A DNA stretch of 55,000 bases from Strigamia acuminata (GCA_949358305.1 CASHSZ010000146.1:1-55000), one strand, 5' to 3'. Shown: positions 21,454 through 32,906, counted from the first letter of the stretch. Made by a program: numbers and translations. The notes: generated from the sequence alone by a model not told the origin.

Positions 21454-24068
21454 ATGACCGCAAGTACATCGCAACGCGTGACCACTAGTGCGTCGCAACA
21501 GGCTATTTGGTCGTCCTACGACCACCTTAAGGTAACAACGACGACAATCAATCAGCTCATTCGTTCGTTCGTTTGTTCGTTCAATCATCTTTCTCGTTTA
21601 GGACAAACCTGTCATCGATACGAGAAATGGGGTGTGTTGGTTGTGTCCCGACTCAAACAAAGTCCCGAAGGGCCCCAAAGCCGACATATGTAATCACTGG
21701 CGGCATATGCACAACGTTGGAAAAATCAAACCGGCCAGGGAGTTGTTGCGCAATCACGTTGGCAACTTTGAGAACTTTTGTCGGGTATTTCCTAGCGCGT
21801 ACGCGCGCGATTCGTTTGTTCGCCTTTATTTACAATGTAAGCTGCGTAGCTCGGACATAACACCGTCCGGACAACTACGTGGTCCGGACAATTTTGTCCG
21901 GGCCCGGGCCCAACCAATAAGGAGCGATGCTAGATTTACTCTTTGGTTTGGACGACTTCCCTTTCCGAATTCCGGGCAAAGCGGTGCATCCCATATAAGG
22001 AAAAAATTACCGTGTGGTTCGGACAAAAATAAAAAATGTCGATTTTCCAATGAAATAAATTAGAAAAAAAAACAAAAACAAAAACACTAAAATAAAAAAA
22101 AATAAATAAATAAAAAAAGGTGTACACACCCTACAGAACGAACATCGCCTGGACTGGACACATTTCTGGGCCCCATCCTACATCCGGGCTACATAGCTTA
22201 CACTGTATTTCTTTATTTATTTGTTTGTTTATTTACTTATTTATTAATTTAATTTATTTATTTATTTATTTATTTTTTTTTTTAATTTATTTTTTTTTTT
22301 TTTTTTTTCCCCCATTTTCATTGATGTGATCATCTCAATCGTTCATCTCTTCTTCAACAGGCACTGATGTTAACGAGGAAGAAGGCGGACGACTGTCCTT
22401 TATGCAACACACGATCAGAAAATATGCAATATCATTTGCGAGAGACACACAGATTCGACGTACTGCCCACATTTCTGAAGCTAAGTGGGAAGGGCACGAA
22501 GAGAGGAGGTGATACCCCTCCCCACCACAGTGGTGCTCGACAACAGCAAGGGAACGAGAAGAAGAAGAAGGGTGACGAGGTGAGGGAAAAACAATTCGGT
22601 TTATTTGTCATTGACATTTTCTCTCTCTAGGCAATCGTGGTAACACCAAAGACCATGAAGTTGTTGCGAGAAGGATACACGCAATGGGAGAAGAACGTGA
22701 GTGTCTCGCCCCAAGGACCTGCCCGGGCAACTAGACTGATCGATTGTCCGTCTGTTTGTTTGTTTGTTTTATTTCAGCAACCCATCGATTTGAATCGACA
22801 AGCTCGGGCCCTAGAGTTTTTGTTCGGGAAGACACGACCCGACGACGATGACAGTAGCGACATCGAAGACGACGAAGACGAAGGCGAAGACGAAGACGAA
22901 GGCGAAGGCGAAGGCGATGGAAACGGTGGAAACGACGGCGGTCGCGTCGGACATGGTCGCGGCACCGCTCCTGGACGCGGGATGAAGCGCGATTGCGGTC
23001 TAATCGCTAGCATTGCGAAGAGCAAACGCGAACGTGAGGCTAAACAAATACGTGGACGCGGGCCGACTCCCACTACAAAGTCGTCGCCATCGTCGTCGTC
23101 GTCGTCGTCGCCGGACAATGACAAACCGGATCCGTTCAAGGTAAAGGAAAGGGATCCTTTCCGCTGCTCTCATTAATTTGGTGGTTCGTGTTTGACTGAA
23201 ATTTCAGACAGCCTTGTATCGCGAGAAACGAGACATCACGGGAAGCAAATGCGACAGTGTTTACTGCGCGGAGTCGACTAGTCCGCGACTGAGTTGCAAA
23301 TCGTGTTCCTCTTCGGTACACGAAGAATGTGTGGGGCGGACATGGACCAACCGGAAAAGCTACACCAAGTTCTTTTGTAGCGGTTGTCGTAAAATTCGTC
23401 CCGCTCCTATCACGAAACTGCGGTGAGTGTTTTCTTTCATTTTATTCTGTAATTAACTATAATTTTTTTGACCACACCGTAGTCTAATTCGCTTGTTCAT
23501 TATTTTACACAGGTACTCCACTTACTCGATTGAGCAAAATCTCACCAAACACTTCAACATCTGCTTCCAACACGTCGCAGACGTACTCAATGGAAAGGTT
23601 AAAAGTTGGCGGATGAACCTCTTTGACAAAGGTGCCCCGAAGCGATCGTCCATGTCGACCAACCGACACGATTTACTGATCCAAGACGAAGAACTGGTAC
23701 AGACTATAGATTTTTTATTATTTTTATATGTTTTTGTTTGTTTGTTTGTTTGTTTGTTTGTTTGTTTGTTCGTTCTTTGCTTTCGTTCGATTGAATTTTG
23801 CTCATTTACATTTCAGTGCAAACGTTTTGCTCATTCTATTATAAAGAAAATAAGGACGGAGCTGCCCATAAAAACACAGTATGCGCAGACGTGGGGACCA
23901 GACGGAATTGAAACATTCATGACAGCGGTCGCAATTCCCGAATTTCTGACCCGATTGATCTCTAAGATCGAGGACATCGACCGGGACCACGCAGACTTTT
24001 TCCTGGCTAATGTGGATCGCCCGCGGTATTTTGTTGACGATTTGAAAGACACGCGTGCCAGTCCGTGA
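21454..24068 (+). CDS. Double C2H2-like zinc finger plus PHD protein, multi-exon
   Basis: Proposed exons are 21454-21531, 21602-21784 (or to 21836), 22361-22579, 22631-22696, 22778-23140, 23208-23422, 23513-23696 and 23817-24068, all with GT-AG borders and matching phases; about 519 residues from the ATG at 21454. A Ser/Thr-rich start (TASTSQ repeats) is followed by finger 1 (C-WL-C, then HWRHMH), finger 2 (CPLC, then HLRETH), a Glu/Asp/Gly-rich tract, an Arg/Gly-rich basic tract and a Ser run. A PHD-type Cys4-His-Cys3 set follows (KCDSVYC, LSCKSC, VHEEC, FFCSGC), then an unrecognised C-terminal domain. Such proteins usually act in the nucleus on DNA or chromatin. The donor of the second exon is uncertain because the better site at 21837 gives the wrong phase. 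The polyA signal is at 24126. It is a paralogue of the gene at 45002-46999. Element A ends only about 55 bp upstream of the ATG, so 5' exons may have been displaced. Confidence 0.6.
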
Positions 24069-25163
24069 AACGGCACAGTTTGTCAGATTTTCTTTTCTAT
24101 TTTTTATTTTTCATTTGTGGTTTCGAATAAACAAACACGCACCCCGTTTCGCATTGTTTTTCTTTCGTTTATTTATTTATCCATGCGTTTAACAAAATTT
24201 TCAGCACATAAATTGTTGTTGTGTAAAATTGCACACGCACGCGCGGTTGATTATATACACGCGCGTCCGATTTCCATACTCGCCTCTCGACCGCGCGAGC
24301 CTTGTGAAAGCCCTGTGGTTTCCCATCATCCCTCGGTTCATCCTACACGCGTTCTGCACGACGACGGCGTGGCAGCGAGTAGTTGGTCAACTGCCAAGTA
24401 CTTTTCCAGCGAGAAAAAGAGGAAGAAAATTGAATCAACCGGTCTATCAACCGGCCTATCCATCGAATTAAGCAGGTATGTCGACGAGCGAGCGCCATGT
24501 TCGCGGACGGACACAGACGGGAACCACAAGCGGTGTAATTGTCACCATCTTGCTCCCACAGATATTTCGAGAGAAATATTTGACGAAAATAGCGTGGGTA
24601 GATATTTTCACCAGTTGCATTCAAAAGCTAACATAATTTGTATTTTACTCTAAATTTAAATGAAGATTGGCATCATTTACCATTTAAACCCGTGATGAAA
24701 TTTAAAACGCATCGGTATTTCAAGGGGGAAGGGAGGATAACACGTGTGCCATTGCTTCCCCTTTAATCACGTTCCCAGCACGTGACAACGATCACGTTCA
24801 TCCGCGCTGCACACGCGCACCAACCCGCGCGCCATTTAATGACCGCGCGTTATTTGCAAACCCGAACCCCCTATTATCAGATACCCGTGTCCAACCCTTC
24901 TCGGAGGTTTGTTAAAAGATCTACTCGACCGACTCTGGTAAATCGCGAAGAAAGGTGCACCAAATGTTGTCGCAATAATGCATATACATATCGTGGGAAT
25001 ATCCTGCATCCTATTTTCCCTGAAATACCAATGCAAATAGCCACCCGCGCTATTTCCACTGCAAAATTTTCTCGTTCGTCCGTACTTACTTTACTTTACT
25101 TTACTTTACTTTTTTTTTGTTTTATTTTTTGTTTTTTTGTTTTGTTTTGTTTTGCCTAGGTCC
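24069..25163. other. Intergenic region with a fragment of an element module
   Basis: No firm gene. The part at about 24580-24705 (CACCAGTTGCATTCAAAAGCTAA, TTTGTATTTTACT, CCATTTAAACCCGTG) is a diverged copy of sequence at 8215-8345 and 10760-10860 in element A, so an older element fragment lies outside A and B. A TTTAC-type run precedes the splice-like TTTTGCCTAG at 25150-25159, directly before the transposase ATG; a 5' non-coding exon further up is possible. A frame at 24782-25159 has no supporting features. Confidence 0.35.
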
Positions 25164-27484
25164 ATGACGGACGGTTTTCCAAAAACGCCCAACGACACGC
25201 GCGTATGGGCCGCCACGACGACGCGGTACCGACAGGACGTCGGATTCGACGGCGAAACACCCGGCTATCGCGGCCGATGCGTGGCTACCAGCTCGGAATT
25301 CGACTATTTCGAGGAACTCTTCGGCGAGGCGGCCCGCTTCACCGTGACGGCGACGAACCGGGCCATTCGGAGAGAGGCGAAGCAGGAGAAAGAAGTGGGA
25401 AGAACGCGAGTACAGGTGTTGGGAAAAGTTGACGCACACGTTGCACACGTCGTTCACGGGGGTTCTCAGACGCGCTTTTGGTTGATTGTTCGTATAATAT
25501 ACATGTTTTTCGTTTTAGACGCGTTCGATGCAACGACCACGAGGTCCGAGAACTAGACAAAGAACGTTGGTCGCCGTGGCTTGCGGTAGTGGCGCTGGAG
25601 CACCCGGACCACAACGCAGTGTTTTGAGAGTGTGTATCACCGCGGCCGACAGAAGGGCAGCCGAGCTGGCCGCCGGGCGACAGCCCCGACTTCCGTCTCG
25701 ATCGCAACACCCGCCACAACCGAGAGGGACAGCGACAAGGGCGCGCGCGCGGGTCCGCCCTCTAACGCTCGATGAGTTTTATGTATATCTAGGGATCCAC
25801 GTCTTGGCCGGCTACAACAAACAACCCGAATTGCGACACTACTGGTCGAGCAGCAACGTCGGCGATCTCGGTGCACCGGCCGTTGGGCGAGCCATGACAC
25901 ACAAGAGGTTTCAGGAGATTTCGCGGTACCTTCATTACGGCACGCAACCGTCCTACCAACGGTTGCACGTTACCGGCTCTGCACGCGGCCCCGATGGCGG
26001 CAGCACAACGGCGGAAAGGGTGTCATTTTTGAAAGAACGCGAACAGGACGACCGCGCGATGAAAGTTCGCTTGTTCGCCGACCTGGTCAACAAACGCTTC
26101 CGCGCATGTCGGCAACCAAGGACGACGCTCTGCATTGACGAGTCGATGATCGCCTTCCGAGGTCGATCAAAGATAAAAGTGCGTACATTTATTTATTTAT
26201 TCATCCAGTTGTCTACATTTGTTCATTCGTTCGGCAAATTTCTTCCAGGTCTTCCAACCGGCCAAACCCATCAAATGGGGATTTGAACTTTTCACGTTGT
26301 GCGAAGCGGGCACCGGCTACGTGCTGAACGACGAGGTGCACTTGGGTAAGCGCACCAAGATGTATTTTGACCCGGACGAAGAGCCGGAACCAGAGTGAGT
26401 CAATTCATCGCCTTTTCTATTTTCACCTCGGATTGCTTTACTCCAAACTTGCTAGGTATCCGGGTAGTGTCCTCGGACGCATCGTCGTATACGTGGCCAG
26501 ACACTATCTCGGCATGGGGTACACTATCGCCTGCGATAATCGATTTTCGTCCGCCGTGTTATTCGAACACCTCTTCACCCGCCACAACACCATGGCCGTG
26601 GGGACGCTGCGGGCCAATTCGGCCCAGATGCCATCAGATTTTTCGACACTCAGACGATATCAAGGCAACCGGAGAGGTAACGCATTTGCTCGGACGTGAA
26701 CGCGCGTTTGATTCATTCAATTATTAATTTTTATTCTATCTATCTCTCTCATTTTTTTTTTTTTTGTAGGCGATTTCATACAACGACAAAACGGTCGGTT
26801 GGTGCTCACTGCGTGGCGAGACACAACCACCGTGAGTTTGCTCAGTACGAACGTCGACCCACTGTCAGCGGCCGGCCGTGTCTCGCGTCGTATCGGTGGC
26901 AGGAACGTGGATATTGCATGTCCGGCGCCCGCACTGTCCTACATCGAAAATTTTCATTGGGTAGACGTCTTGAACCGACTCGTCTCCTCATTCCACATCG
27001 GACGCCGGTCCAGTTATTGGCACCGATACTTCTTCTTTCAAAAGCTGAATCAAGGTGGGATCAAGGCCCCAATCTCTGATTATTATCATTATTGTTATCG
27101 TTACAATCTTAATCTCGACTCGTCGTTTTCCATTTATTCCCCGCAGTGTGTGTCAACGCCCGAATCAACATGCGCGAAGTCACAGCCTCCGCGCGCGGCG
27201 ATCGATCGCAATTACAATTCCGAAGGGCACTTGTCGCTCAACTCTTGGCTCGGGAGAGGACGAGGACGACAACCACGGCCTCGCGCGCGGCCCTACCTAC
27301 TGGACCCGTCGTCCATCGAATGGAGCGCGCGGGGAAAAGTTGTCGATGCGTGGTGTGTCGCGAGGTCCACAAAGAACGCCACGAGAGCAGTTTCTGGTGC
27401 GCTCCCTGCCGGACCCACCTATGTCGCCCACGCTACCGCAATTGTTTCCAACTCCACGAAGCCGGCGTGGGTAGATTGCCGTGA
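25164..27484 (+). CDS. piggyBac-type transposase, six exons, apparently intact
   Basis: Exons are 25164-25415, 25519-26178, 26249-26394, 26456-26676, 26770-27054 and 27147-27484, all GT-AG with consistent phases, giving 633 residues against roughly 600 for typical family members. The N-terminal part has FDYFEELFGEAARFT and TNRAIRRE, as in DDE_Tnp_1_7 proteins. The three catalytic Asp are visible: CIDESM (about D291), ACDNRFSS (about D380) and HWVDVLNRL (about D492), with WRDTTTVSLLST between the last two. The C-terminal Cys-rich domain follows at about 587-630 (CRCVVC, WCAPC, LCRPRYRNCF, H), which in piggyBac binds the terminal repeats. PiggyBac enzymes excise and insert DNA at TTAA. The start was chosen at the ATG just after a splice-acceptor-like site. 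PolyA-like AATAAA words begin near 27514. It is flanked on both sides by giant elements. No terminal repeats belonging to this gene were found next to it, so it may be a domesticated gene. Confidence 0.85.
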
Positions 27485-27500
27485 TTTTCTATGCTCTTTT

Positions 27501-27719
27501 GTTTGTAAAACTAAATAAATAAATAAATAAATAAACTTTTATGATTTCCACCAGAACATGTAACAATTTTTTTTTATCTATTTATCGTGTGATAGATGCA
27601 GCGGTGGCGATGATGAGATGACAATAATAATAGTAATAATAATAATAATAATTAAAATAAGAATGGGCATCAATTGACTCGTTGGTCTCGCGTCGGTTTT
27701 TGTATCGTCCGAGTCGCCC
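27501..27719. other. Convergent 3' ends of transposase and coiled-coil genes
   Basis: The region holds AAATAAATAAAT words (27513-27535) serving as polyA signal for the plus-strand transposase, and ATAATAATAATTAAAAT (about 27625-27655) in the 3' flank of the minus-strand gene. No other gene. Confidence 0.4.
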
Positions 27720-29232
27720 TCAAATTGTTTCGGGTTTTTCTGGTTGCTCGGTTTGAATGGCTTTGTCAAAAAGATCCGGGGGGCGACTCAACTTTGGAAA
27801 CGACCCCTAAAAAGAGAGAGAGAATGAAGGGGGGGGAAAAAAAAAAAAAAAAAAAAAAAGAAAGAGAAAGAAAGAAAGAGATAGATACACTCACGAATCT
27901 GGCGATCAACCGCGAACTCCGTTCTTGGTTACGTCGAATTTGCCACTCCTTCCGCAACCGGTCTTTGAGACTTTCCACCAGCACTTCGAGCGCCTCTATC
28001 TTCGCGGCCCGAACCCCTAGCTCCGTTGAATTATTTTTCAACTGCTCCGCATAACCTCCTACATACCGGGCCCACGATACTCCTTGTCCGGGTGGGCGCA
28101 TTGCCCATTCCCGCTGCTGCCTCAGGTCTTCTTTGCGACACTTCTTTTGCCTCTTTAGGTCCTTTTCGCGCCACTCCTCCAACTGAATTTTTTTTTCTCG
28201 CTCCAGTTGCGCGAGACGCAATTGTAATTGATGCTCCTCATATTCCTTATGGTATTTCAATTGTTGTCGGTATTCTTTTTGGTGCCACGCATCCAGATCT
28301 TTCATCCTCTCTGTGATCATCAATTTTTCTTTTTCCTCCAGTTGCCCTCGAAGCGATCCTATCTCTCGCTTCAACTCCCCCAACTCGTCATCCACGACTC
28401 GACGCAACTGTCGCTGCTCCTCTCGTGTTTGTTGAATTTGCGCCAATAGAAACCGCGCGCTCATTGATTCTCCATTTTCTCGCTCTTCCTCTCCAATCGC
28501 GCGTTTCCGTTTCTCTCCAATCGCGCGTTCCCAATCCTCTCCAATCGCGCGTTCCAAATCCTCTCCAATCGCGCGTTCCAGATCTTCTCCAATCGCGCGT
28601 TTCCGATTCTCCTCAATCGCGAGTTCCCGTTCCATCTCGACATCTTCTCCCATCGCGGGTCGCTCATCTCCTCCTCCTCCCTCGCATGGTACTTCTACCT
28701 CAACCACCCCAATCTAGAGACACAGACCAGTAGATGGGTAAGTAAGTAAGTAAATGGACGAATTAATGGATCGAGGTGAACCAAGGCACGACATTACAGA
28801 TTCTCACTTCGATTTCGTGTTCCTCTTTAGCACTGCACAACGGTGCGTCGTTGACGTTGGCGGCGGCGGCGACAATAGTGAGGGTGGCGTCATCGTCCCC
28901 TTCCTCGTCATCGACCTGGAAATAATTAATCAATCAAATCAGAAAAATATGCACATACGCGCCGTACCACTCCGTTTAATAGCCCGGGTTCATAAGGATG
29001 TAAACGCGCTTACCACGATAACGGGAATAGGTGGCCATCTTGGTCGCCTCTCTTCTTCACGCTTCGGTTCCATCTGAAAACGGACAATTTCGACACCGCT
29101 GAGAGAATAAAACGACGATGGTGGTGGCAACATCAATGTTGGTTCGTTGTGCCACGAGTTTCCGGTTGTTGGGAAAGTAGAATAGTTGGACCACTCGCTG
29201 TGTGACGCCGTCGAGCGAGGGGGCAGCCACAC
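27720..29232 (-). CDS. Coiled-coil protein with an octapeptide repeat, four exons
   Basis: Exons in order of transcription are 29232-29014, 28915-28808, 28713-27895 and 27806-27720. All three introns are phase 0 with GT-AG borders. The product is about 410 residues. The N-terminus is Ser/Pro-rich, followed by an acidic and Ala-rich stretch. A 24-bp minisatellite encodes RAIGEDLE-type repeats, about six copies (28490-28630). A long charged helix of Glu, Arg, Gln and Lys follows (QLRRVVDDELGELKREIG, then QLEREKKIQLEEWREKDL), predicted as coiled coil, and a second short helix (IEALEVLVESLKDRL). No known family is recognised. Dimerisation through the coil is likely, function unknown. The T-rich strand of intron microsatellites is the sense strand here. 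Confidence 0.6.
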
Positions 29233-29303
29233 GTGCGCGGCGAACTGAAATGTCGTGACACTACGGCGCTATGACGCGATACCTAGTGACACTAATTGCA
29301 AAC

Positions 29304-29307
29304 AAAA

Positions 29308-29370
<63 letters not shown>

Positions 29371-29385
29371 ACAACAAACAACAAC
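29304..29385. repeat. (CAA)n microsatellite
   Basis: About 25 nearly perfect CAA units directly upstream of the tRNA-like sequence. Confidence 0.9.
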
Positions 29386-29411
29386 ACCGATAACGGCGAC
29401 CTTTTATCGTC

Positions 29412-29600
29412 GGCCCAGGTGGTCGAGTGGGTAGTCACCCGCCTTACGGAGTCGTGGGTCGTGGGTTCGAGTCTCGACTCTCCCGAATTTTCGTTTCAGT
29501 CGATCTTCTTCATATCTACGGGATAAATATTCAAAAAAGACGATGTGTACGTGCCATTACACATACTCCCTTCCCCAGGGCCTGTGGGAGGGGGGGGAGG
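29412..29600 (+). mobile_element. tRNA-derived SINE-like sequence
   Basis: A box A-like stretch (TGGTCGAGTGGG, 29420-29431) and a box B (GGTTCGAGTCT, 29463-29473) stand at normal distance for an internal polymerase III promoter. The D-stem GGTG/CACC is present, but acceptor and T stems do not pair as in a working tRNA. The tail contains a small hairpin region (CCCTTCCCCAGGGCC...GGGAGGGG). This fits the head of a tRNA-derived SINE. Only one copy is seen in the window. Confidence 0.5.
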
Positions 29601-29734
29601 GGTCGAAAGATTTGATCCCTTTTATTTATTTACTTATTTTTTTTTTGGTTTTATTTAATTTATTTACGTTTTAAACTACTTATTCAGTCGTCGTAACTAA
29701 ACGACGAACGGATCTCTCATCTGTTTTGTTTCTC

Positions 29735-29743
29735 TATGATATT

Positions 29744-29794
<51 letters not shown>

Positions 29795-29803
29795 TCTATC
29801 TAT

Positions 29804-29848
<45 letters not shown>

Positions 29849-29862
29849 TTTTTTTTTTAAAT
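29735..29862 (+). repeat. (TTTA)n microsatellite
   Basis: About 30 units, interrupted by two TCTA units. It ends in a T-rich tract and TTTTTGAAGG, which could serve as a 3' splice site for an unidentified plus-strand exon (frame to 29948). Confidence 0.85.
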
Positions 29863-30131
29863 TTTTGAAGGGTTCCACCAACGCCACATCCATCTACTAT
29901 GTCGTACAAGATCGGAAAACCTCCCGGAGCGGTGACGGAAGCGGATAGTCACGGTCACGCAATTAGGCGCTCGGTCACGCGCGCGATTATTGCGTTTTAT
30001 CCATTTTTTCACATCTTTTATTCAAATTTAATAAAATGTCACACTGAATCGATCGAATGCATTAGTTTAATGGACCGAACGAAAATAAAATTATACAAAC
30101 TTTTTCCATAATTTGAGAAAAAGGAAAGAGA

Positions 30132-30174
<43 letters not shown>

Positions 30175-30293
30175 CGAAGTGAAACAATTGCAAAACAGAC
30201 AAATAAATAAATAAATGGACGAATGAACCGAATAAATGAATAAACTGAACAGCAAATAAAGTTTTGTTCCTTTAGGCGCACCCCCTCCCCCCC

Positions 30294-30855
30294 CTAATAC
30301 TCCATCGAAACATCACTGTCGTTGATAGTCTTTCCGGCATCCTTTCCCCTCCCGTCGCCATCTTCTTTTCCATCGCCTTCGCTTTCCTCCTCCTCTTCGA
30401 TCTTCTCCAGGCGCTCTCGCCACCTCGCTTCCATACCCAACACAACTCTCTCCGTTCTTGCCATCATCTCCTCGAATCCTTTTGCCACCGTCTTCTCGAT
30501 CCTCCTCATCCTTTTCATCACCGCCTTCTCAATCTTGTCCGCAACTATTCTTTCCACCTTCTTGGCACCTGGTGTCCTTGGTGTCAAGAGCGACCTCTGA
30601 AAAACGAGGAAAGAGAATTAACGAATACACAAATAAATAGGTGGGCGATAATTTTGATAGAATACTGACCCTTCTTCTTTTTGCGGGAGTGCCCGCTTTC
30701 TTCGAATCCACCGAGCGACGTTTATTAGACGCCCCGGAACAAATGATCGTCGACGGCGGCGGGGAACTACCGATCGTCGACGGCGGCGACTTATAGTCGA
30801 CGCACTGCAAAATGGAGACAGGAGACGACATGGTGGGTTCCATTTTTTCTTCCAT
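30294..30855 (-). CDS. Small charged nuclear-type protein, two exons
   Basis: Exons 30855-30670 and 30596-30294, one phase-0 intron with GT-AG borders, 162 residues. The N-terminal half is Ser/Pro-rich with a strongly basic SKKAGTPAKRRR that looks like a nuclear localisation signal. The C-terminal half has an amphipathic helix (KIEKAVMKRMRRIEK, then RWRERLEKIEEEEE) and an acidic/Gly tail. No known family is recognised. Its style resembles the neighbouring coiled-coil gene on the same strand. Confidence 0.5.
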
Positions 30856-31316
30856 GAAAAAAAAAATAAAAAAAAAAAAAGTAATAAAGTGAAAACAAAA
30901 CACGCGGGATTATGGTTTTAATGTCGGGAACCTGGAAATCGAGACGCCATTTTTGTCAACGAAACGTTATATTTTATTACGTTTCAATAACGAGAATGGC
31001 CACTTTTGACTGACTAAAAAATTGATAAAAACGATAATTTATGACGAAAAGAAAAAGAAAGAAAAGACGCTATTCCGGTACTGGGAACCGGGAATTCCCG
31101 AAAAAAGAGAAAACAAAAACCCCGCGCGAGACGTTAAACTCAATATCGCTTGGTTTCTGTTGGCGGCGACGACAACAACAACGTGGGGCGGAAAAATAAA
31201 AAATGGCTACGCGCGTGGCTCGCCAAATTCCACGTGGATATGCGTTTGGGCGCGTGTTTGGACGTGCATTTAGGAGTGCGGGTGGGCGAGTTTTGTGTGT
31301 GTATGTGTGTATGTGA
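30856..31316. other. Flank before element B
   Basis: No gene. At about 30957-31005 lies GAAACGTTAT...TACGTTTCAATAACG plus AATGGCC, a diverged copy of the hairpin found in element A (about 8786-8825, 11277-11320) and in B (31768-31805). It is outside the proposed borders of B. Confidence 0.35.
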
Positions 31317-31320
31317 ATAT
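31317..31320. repeat. ATAT target-site duplication, left of element B
   Basis: ATAT precedes CCTTATGGCG at 31321 and follows AAGG at 42377 (42378-42381). Confidence 0.5.
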
Positions 31321-31609
31321 CCTTATGGCGCGCATGCGGATTTTGCGGAGTGCGAAAGGGACCCCATTTTTAACATTACGGCTGCCTATATGCTGATCCC
31401 CTGTTCGCAATTTTGCGGCGGATTTTGCGGATTTTGATCAATCCGCAGAAATTGCACTTTACAAGTTTATTTTATGATTTTGTACCATTTTGTAACTTAA
31501 AAACACAAATGAACAATGTAATCACTCTATAATGCTGTTGGTTTAATCAGCACATTGTACTGCACAAAAACGCGCGCGCTCGCGATAGTACATCACCAAA
31601 TGTACTTGC

Positions 31610-31806
31610 ACTCACTCAAGTGGCATTTTTAGCCATTTTTCGTAGTAAAAATGGCCGTTTTTCGTCAAAATGGTCATTTTCAGCCATTTTTCATAGTGAA
31701 AATGGCTTTCTTCGTCGTTTTTTCTATAAAAAATGGCTGTTTTTCATCAAAAATGGCCGTTTTCATCATTGAAACGTTATAAAAATGTAACTTTTCAATG
31801 GCGTTT
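31610..31806. repeat. GGCCATTTTT array and hairpin in B
   Basis: This corresponds to the array halves at 8628-8826 and 11104-11320 of A, with alternating AAAATGGCCGTTTTTC and CATTTTTAGCC words, ending in GAAACGTTATAAAAATGTAAC. Confidence 0.6.
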
Positions 31807-31969
31807 TGACGGAACCGATAAATTTTGAAATTTCACACATTGAAACCCTAATACAGGTGAATTAGTGACGCCTAATTTGTTTTAACAAATAAAGCAAACT
31901 ACATCTCGCAATTTTGCATCGTACTGCATCACCTCGCCTCATTTCCGGTCTGGAAAATTAATGAAAATT

Positions 31970-32906
31970 AATAAACGCCCCGGCGTTTATTTGAGGCAAT
32001 ACGGCAATACGGCAATTGGAACCCGAAAATAACGTGGGGCTGTGTGAAAACCTGGATTTGAATTTCGTCAACGCGCGCGTTGACGCATGGGGAATGTGGG
32101 GGTCCCTTCCCAGTCAATTTCACCCCTAAAATATCCCGAAATTGACGATACATGCATTTCCAGTTAGAAAAATTGAGCTTCATGTAAATTTTGATTGTTT
32201 AGCTTTTTTTTGAAATTTCACCAATTTTCCTTATCTCCAGCCTTCCTCGCTCATTTGACACCAAAATGACCTGCATTGAGGATTTTTCCCATAATCCTTT
32301 TCGCATGTATGGAGCGCAAACAGTCGCAATAAATGAATTCAGCGGAATTCGACCTTGAGTTTGCGACGCCATCTTGAATATGAGTAAAAGCACAGTATGG
32401 TGTCAATTATTCGAACTGATCGCGGAGCATGGGACAAAAATTGAATAAAAACGAAGAAATATGATTAAAATTCAACAGAAATCTACACAAAATGATAAGA
32501 AATGTATAAACATTGATCAGAAATCGACAAAAATCGACTGAAACCTGACAATAATCAATTCAGAATGACAAATAACGATTACAATTGGCAAAAATTGATC
32601 AAAAATACAGAAAAATCGATTAAAAACCAGCAAAAAACGAACAGAAATCGATAAAATCAATTAAAAATCAACAAATAGCCATTTTGTTTGTTTTTGAACA
32701 AATTAAGAACTTTGAAAACACACGACAATTTGAAAGAATAAAAACCGGGGTCAAATACGCGCAGCTACTCGTTTGAACGCCGGGGAGGTGTGGGTGATGT
32801 GCCTCGAATAAACGCCGGGGCGTTTATTTATTACCAAGGCGGGATGTGACGCGCGAATGAAAGCCCAAGTTGGACATTGCCTCGAATAAACGCCGGGGCG
32901 TTTATT
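31970..32906. repeat. Dispersed palindrome family, three copies in B
   Basis: The palindrome with arms AATAAACGCC/GGCGTTTATT occurs at about 31970-31991 in the A orientation and at 32807-32828 and 32885-32906 inverted, preceded by GCCTCG. Between them lies the segment matching 12236-12950 of element A, with its AATCGATT-like stretch at 32440-32690. Confidence 0.6.

Noticed and set aside
22774-23139. Ser/Pro-rich minus-strand frame
   Set aside because: Shadow of the acidic and Ser-rich exon of the plus-strand zinc-finger gene.
29412-29490. Functional tRNA gene
   Set aside because: Box A and B are present but acceptor and T stems do not pair.
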